DNA of 64,000 nucleotides, from contig JARGFM010000016.1 of NCBI GenBank assembly GCA_029210725.1, positions 26,627 through 90,626 on the forward strand, written 5' to 3'. This stretch comes from Bacteroidales bacterium (GTDB lineage Bacteria > Bacteroidota > Bacteroidia > Bacteroidales > GCA-2748055). A program made the position numbers and the translations under genes. This document shows, piece by piece, positions 61,441 to 64,000 of the stretch (position 1 is its first letter; each line of letters opens with the position of its first letter). Below the pieces are notes generated by a model. The model had not been told where the DNA came from and searched no databases. It saw nothing but the letters and a program-made list of their open reading frames with translations.

Positions 61441-62718
61441 ATGATAAAGAACACTATTTCCCTAAGCTCCCTGGTCCTTTTCCTGTTTTCCTTCATTTCA
61501 CTGGCCGGTCAGGATCTGGAGGCAGACTCTTCGGTACAGCGGGAGAATGCCCTCCGGATATTTATTGATTGTGCCCGCTGTGATATGAATTACATCCGTA
61601 AAGAGATTCCTTATGTGAACTATGTCAGGGATGTAAAGGAGGCCCAGCTATACATTCTGGAGACCCGGGAGACCACCGGCAGCGGCGGCAGAAAATATAC
61701 CTTTTCATTTGTTGGTCAGCAGGATTTTCAGGGCTACAATGATACCCTGGTTTATGCAAGCAGACCCGACGATAACCGGGATTATGAAAGGATATGGAGG
61801 ACCCAGATGCTGAAAATGGGATTGATGCCCTATGTGGCTAAAACACCCCTTTACAGTGAAGTGCTGATCGATCCGACCGGGCGGATTGAGAACCAGGTGG
61901 TTGAAGATAACTGGAACAACTGGGTGTTTGAGCTGGAGGCTGAACCCGACTTTGAAGGTGAAGAGTCCTACAAGGAGCTCTCCTTGCGAAGTTCCGTCTC
62001 GGCAACCAAAATTACCCATGACTGGAAGCTTGAAGTTGATTTTGATCACCGGTACACCAGGACCAAGTACACCTATGATGATACCCTGTATACCAATGAT
62101 AAAAGTTACCAGGGACTGGAAGTTCTGGCCGTGAAAAGCCTGGGGGAACACTGGTCCGCCGGCCTGAGAGTCAACCAGCTGTCCTCCTCCTACAACAATA
62201 TCCGCCTGGCCGTGGAATTTTTACCATCTGTGGAGTATAATCTTTTTCCCTACTCCAAATCGACCCATCGCCAGTTGCGTTTCTTATACGGCCTTGGCAG
62301 CTCGTACCAGCTTTACAACGATACGACCATTTATGATCAGGTGGAGGAGCTTTTATGGAAACAGGAGCTGCAGGTGGCCTACCAGGTGCAGGAAAAATGG
62401 GGCTCGGTCAACATCGCCTTGGAAGGATCGAATTTTTTCCATGACTTCACAAAGAACAGGGTCGAGTTAAATGGCTTCGTAAACGTTCGGATCCTGAAGG
62501 GACTTTCCCTTCGGGTCGGAGGAGGAGTGGCCAGAATCAATGACCAGCTATCCCTGGTCAGGGGAGAAGCCTCGGAGGCAGAAATCCTCTTGCAGTTGCA
62601 GGAGCTTGAAACCAGTTACAATATTGAAGTTGGTGTTGGGATCACCTACACCTTTGGCTCCATCTACAACAATATTGTCAATCCCCGTTTTGGCAACGGC
62701 AGAAGAGGTTTTTTCTAA
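61441..62718 (+). CDS. Outer-membrane beta-barrel-like protein of unknown function
   Basis: 425 residues from ATG 61441 (MIKNTISLSSLVLFLFSFIS), chosen over ATG 61399 because it starts a signal peptide ending at LAGQ. Residues about 30-130 form a soluble domain with DCARCDMNYIRKEIPYVNYV. From about 170 onward, alternating hydrophobic strands appear (SVSATKITHDWKLEVDFDHR, YQGLEVLAVKSLGEHWSAGL, SLRVGGGVARINDQLSLVRG), and the chain ends in aromatic Phe, all typical of a porin-like barrel. No family recognised. A YiaK-like dehydrogenase gene converges with a 17-base gap. Confidence 0.8.
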   Translation: MIKNTISLSSLVLFLFSFISLAGQDLEADSSVQRENALRIFIDCARCDMNYIRKEIPYVNYVRDVKEAQLYILETRETTGSGGRKYTFSFVGQQDFQGYNDTLVYASRPDDNRDYERIWRTQMLKMGLMPYVAKTPLYSEVLIDPTGRIENQVVEDNWNNWVFELEAEPDFEGEESYKELSLRSSVSATKITHDWKLEVDFDHRYTRTKYTYDDTLYTNDKSYQGLEVLAVKSLGEHWSAGLRVNQLSSSYNNIRLAVEFLPSVEYNLFPYSKSTHRQLRFLYGLGSSYQLYNDTTIYDQVEELLWKQELQVAYQVQEKWGSVNIALEGSNFFHDFTKNRVELNGFVNVRILKGLSLRVGGGVARINDQLSLVRGEASEAEILLQLQELETSYNIEVGVGITYTFGSIYNNIVNPRFGNGRRGFF

Positions 62719-62735
62719 AGGCAAGGTAGTGAGCA

Positions 62736-63719
62736 CTACAGCGCCATAATCTGCTTCCACAGCTCATCTGGAATATCCACCCCTTGTGCCATATTTTTTT
62801 TCCGGTCTTCCAGTGCCCTCTGACCCGGATAGCGAAGCTGTTCCTGCCGGGCCTTTATGTATTCCAGGGTCTCCTTTATAAGCAGTTCTTGTTGCTCTTC
62901 AGCCATGAACCGCCTGGTATCAATGGAGATAAATACCTGTGAAAGTGAGGTTTCGGAGCTGAGTTCTCCAATTTGCTGCGTGGTGTTCCCGCCTGAGATA
63001 ATGGCCGCAGAAAGGTCAAGCACCAGTGCCAGGGCACTTCCCTTCCAGAGTCCGGCAGGCAAAAGATGCTTTGATTCCAGCAGCTCGCCGGGATCCTTTG
63101 TCAGTCTGTTCTGAAGGTTATACCCTCCATATTCGGGAAGCTCAGTTCCGCTTCTCTTGTGCCACTCCAGTTTTCCATAAGAATACTGACTCATGGCCAT
63201 GTCCAGAACCACAGGTCCCCTGCGCTTTGGGATGGCCAGGATGAATGGATTGTTCCCCAGTCTCGGGGACGAAGCTCCCCAGGGCGGCATGTTAGGCATG
63301 GTGTTGGTCCAGCCCAGGAACAGGAATCCCTTTTCGGCGGCCCTCCATCCGTAGCTTCCTCCCCGCATCCAGTGATTGGTGTTGCGGAGGCCCACAGCTC
63401 CGATCCCTTGCAGGGTGGCCAGTTCCATGCTCCTGTCTGTACAAAAAAGGGCGTTCGAAATACCGGCTCCCTGCTGACCATCCCACTGTTCAAGTGCATG
63501 ATGATTATGGATGAGTGCCGGCGTGGTTCCGGGATATACCGTCCCCTTCTTCACATCCTCAATAAACCTGGGGAAACGGTTTATCCCATGGGAAAATACC
63601 CCGTCCATGGTGGTCTCGGCAAAAACCCGGGATAGTTCTGACGCCTGGCTTCCGGGAAAGCCATTTTGGATAAGGATAGTTTTAAAGGTGTCCAGAAGAG
63701 TCCGGAAGCGGATGATCAT
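62736..63719 (-). CDS. YiaK/LDH2-family 3-dehydro-L-gulonate-type dehydrogenase
   Basis: 327 residues. ETTMDGVFSHGINRFPRFIE, GLRNTNHWMRGGSYGWRAAE and NTMPNMPPWGASSPRLGNNP are signature segments of the malate/L-lactate dehydrogenase-2 family, closest to YiaK (2,3-diketo-L-gulonate reductase). The catalytic His is in HGINRF and the second in NTNHWMRGG. NAD(P)H-dependent, cytoplasmic. No yia operon partners are in view. A TATCTTTG box lies upstream. Substrate uncertain among ureidoglycolate, diketogulonate and sulfolactate types. Confidence 0.88.
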   Translation of the reverse strand: MIIRFRTLLDTFKTILIQNGFPGSQASELSRVFAETTMDGVFSHGINRFPRFIEDVKKGTVYPGTTPALIHNHHALEQWDGQQGAGISNALFCTDRSMELATLQGIGAVGLRNTNHWMRGGSYGWRAAEKGFLFLGWTNTMPNMPPWGASSPRLGNNPFILAIPKRRGPVVLDMAMSQYSYGKLEWHKRSGTELPEYGGYNLQNRLTKDPGELLESKHLLPAGLWKGSALALVLDLSAAIISGGNTTQQIGELSSETSLSQVFISIDTRRFMAEEQQELLIKETLEYIKARQEQLRYPGQRALEDRKKNMAQGVDIPDELWKQIMAL

Positions 63720-63769
63720 CAGGAAGTTTTTGCAGGTTTATTAAAGCACATAGACTAATAAGTTACTTT

Positions 63770-63777
63770 CAAAGATA
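63770..63777 (-). promoter_or_regulatory. Candidate -7 box (TATCTTTG) of the YiaK-like gene
   Basis: The minus strand reads TATCTTTG at 63777-63770, matching TAnnTTTG, about 50 bases before the ATG at 63719. No -33 box is found at 19-22 bases. Beyond it, 63778-63940 is AT-rich with no visible gene. Confidence 0.45.
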
Positions 63778-63940
63778 CGAAGCCTGGAATTCTTTTATAT
63801 CTTCAAGCCCTGTTTATAAATCCCCCATATATGAAACTGCACCCCTTTAATAAGTACCAGCTTTATTTTCTGTTATTAAAGTTTCGCAGTTCTCTTAGAT
63901 GTTGAAAACTAACAAGATATAGAAAGAAAAAGGCTATAGT

Positions 63941-64000
63941 TTAATTTTGCGTTGTTGATTTGATCAATTCTTCATACCCTTGAGCAATCAGCTTGTACCT
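63941..64000 (-). CDS. C-terminal end of an unidentified gene running off the window
   Basis: On the minus strand the frame is open from 64000 to TAA at 63941-63943 and reads RYKLIAQGYEELIKSTTQN. Only 19 codons are visible, too few to name a family. The low-GC surroundings and lack of a start in the window fit the tail of a gene continuing beyond 64000, but a chance open frame is possible. Confidence 0.35.
   Translation of the reverse strand, partial: RYKLIAQGYEELIKSTTQN

Noticed and set aside
1..64000. CRISPR array, tRNA, rRNA, IS element or integrase
   Set aside because: No regularly spaced repeats, no transposase or integrase motif and no recognisable RNA gene were found on either strand.

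Overview
The window reads as a chromosomal segment of a Bacteroidota bacterium, probably class Bacteroidia and environmental or marine-like. The basis is a TonB-dependent receptor with an N-terminal CarboxypepD_reg domain, many lipoproteins with SPaseII boxes, glycoside hydrolases and a sulfatase, LytTR signalling, and TAnnTTTG promoter boxes. There is no rRNA, tRNA, CRISPR array, IS element or phage gene. Species cannot be named from the sequence alone.

Layout. 1-830: tail of a sigma-54 activator, then an archaemetzincin. 0.85-3.6 kb: ppc. 3.6-6.6 kb: TonB receptor behind a small His-rich membrane protein. 6.7-9.2 kb: GH172-like protein coupled to a PqiA-like protein. 9.2-14.4 kb: M28 peptidase, VOC and Dabb proteins, and an alcohol dehydrogenase/Gfo-Idh pair. 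14.4-17.7 kb: a broken hybrid histidine kinase. 17.9-32.8 kb: GH95, 6-phosphofructokinase, sulfatase, a TonB-plug/LytTR fusion ORF, GH109, GH9, DUF190-CrcB, S9 peptidase and a GHL10-like lipoprotein. 32.8-42.3 kb: SDR, Trp/Tyr-rich lipoprotein, GH2 beta-mannosidase, aldo/keto reductase, nucleoside hydrolase, a decayed ABC exporter and an esterase. 42.4-43.9 kb: metA with a structured leader, and dodecin. 44.0-47.9 kb: nikR-larE-larC-larB-transporter, a nickel-pincer cofactor operon without larA. 47.9-51.0 kb: PQQ-propeller protein, sugar isomerase and DUF1080. 51.2-59.9 kb: alkaline phosphatase and leuCD-synthase-leuB, flanked by two paralogous CotH-like genes. 60-63.7 kb: ectoine-type aspartokinase, outer-membrane protein and a YiaK-like dehydrogenase. 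The last 60 bases hold the end of an unidentified gene.

Two themes stand out. First, a nickel-cofactor operon is headed by a NikR homologue that has lost all four canonical nickel ligands, and its client enzyme is not in the window. Second, signalling and transport genes are decaying while housekeeping genes look intact. Five in-frame stops (TAA, TAG, TGA), in the sigma-54 activator, the His-rich protein, the hybrid kinase and the ABC ATPase (two), sit where one G-to-T change from GAA, GAG or GGA would explain them. There is also a one-base deletion in the kinase, a truncated and frame-disrupted permease pair, and an in-frame fusion of a TonB receptor N-terminus to a response-regulator C-terminus. 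Because lesions cluster within the same genes, real pseudogenes are more likely than scattered sequencing errors, but reads would have to settle it.

The glycan enzymes (GH172, GH95, GH109, GH9, GH2, S1 sulfatase, esterase, DUF1080) are scattered singly with no SusC/SusD pair, so they look like a dispersed periplasmic repertoire rather than one polysaccharide-utilisation locus.
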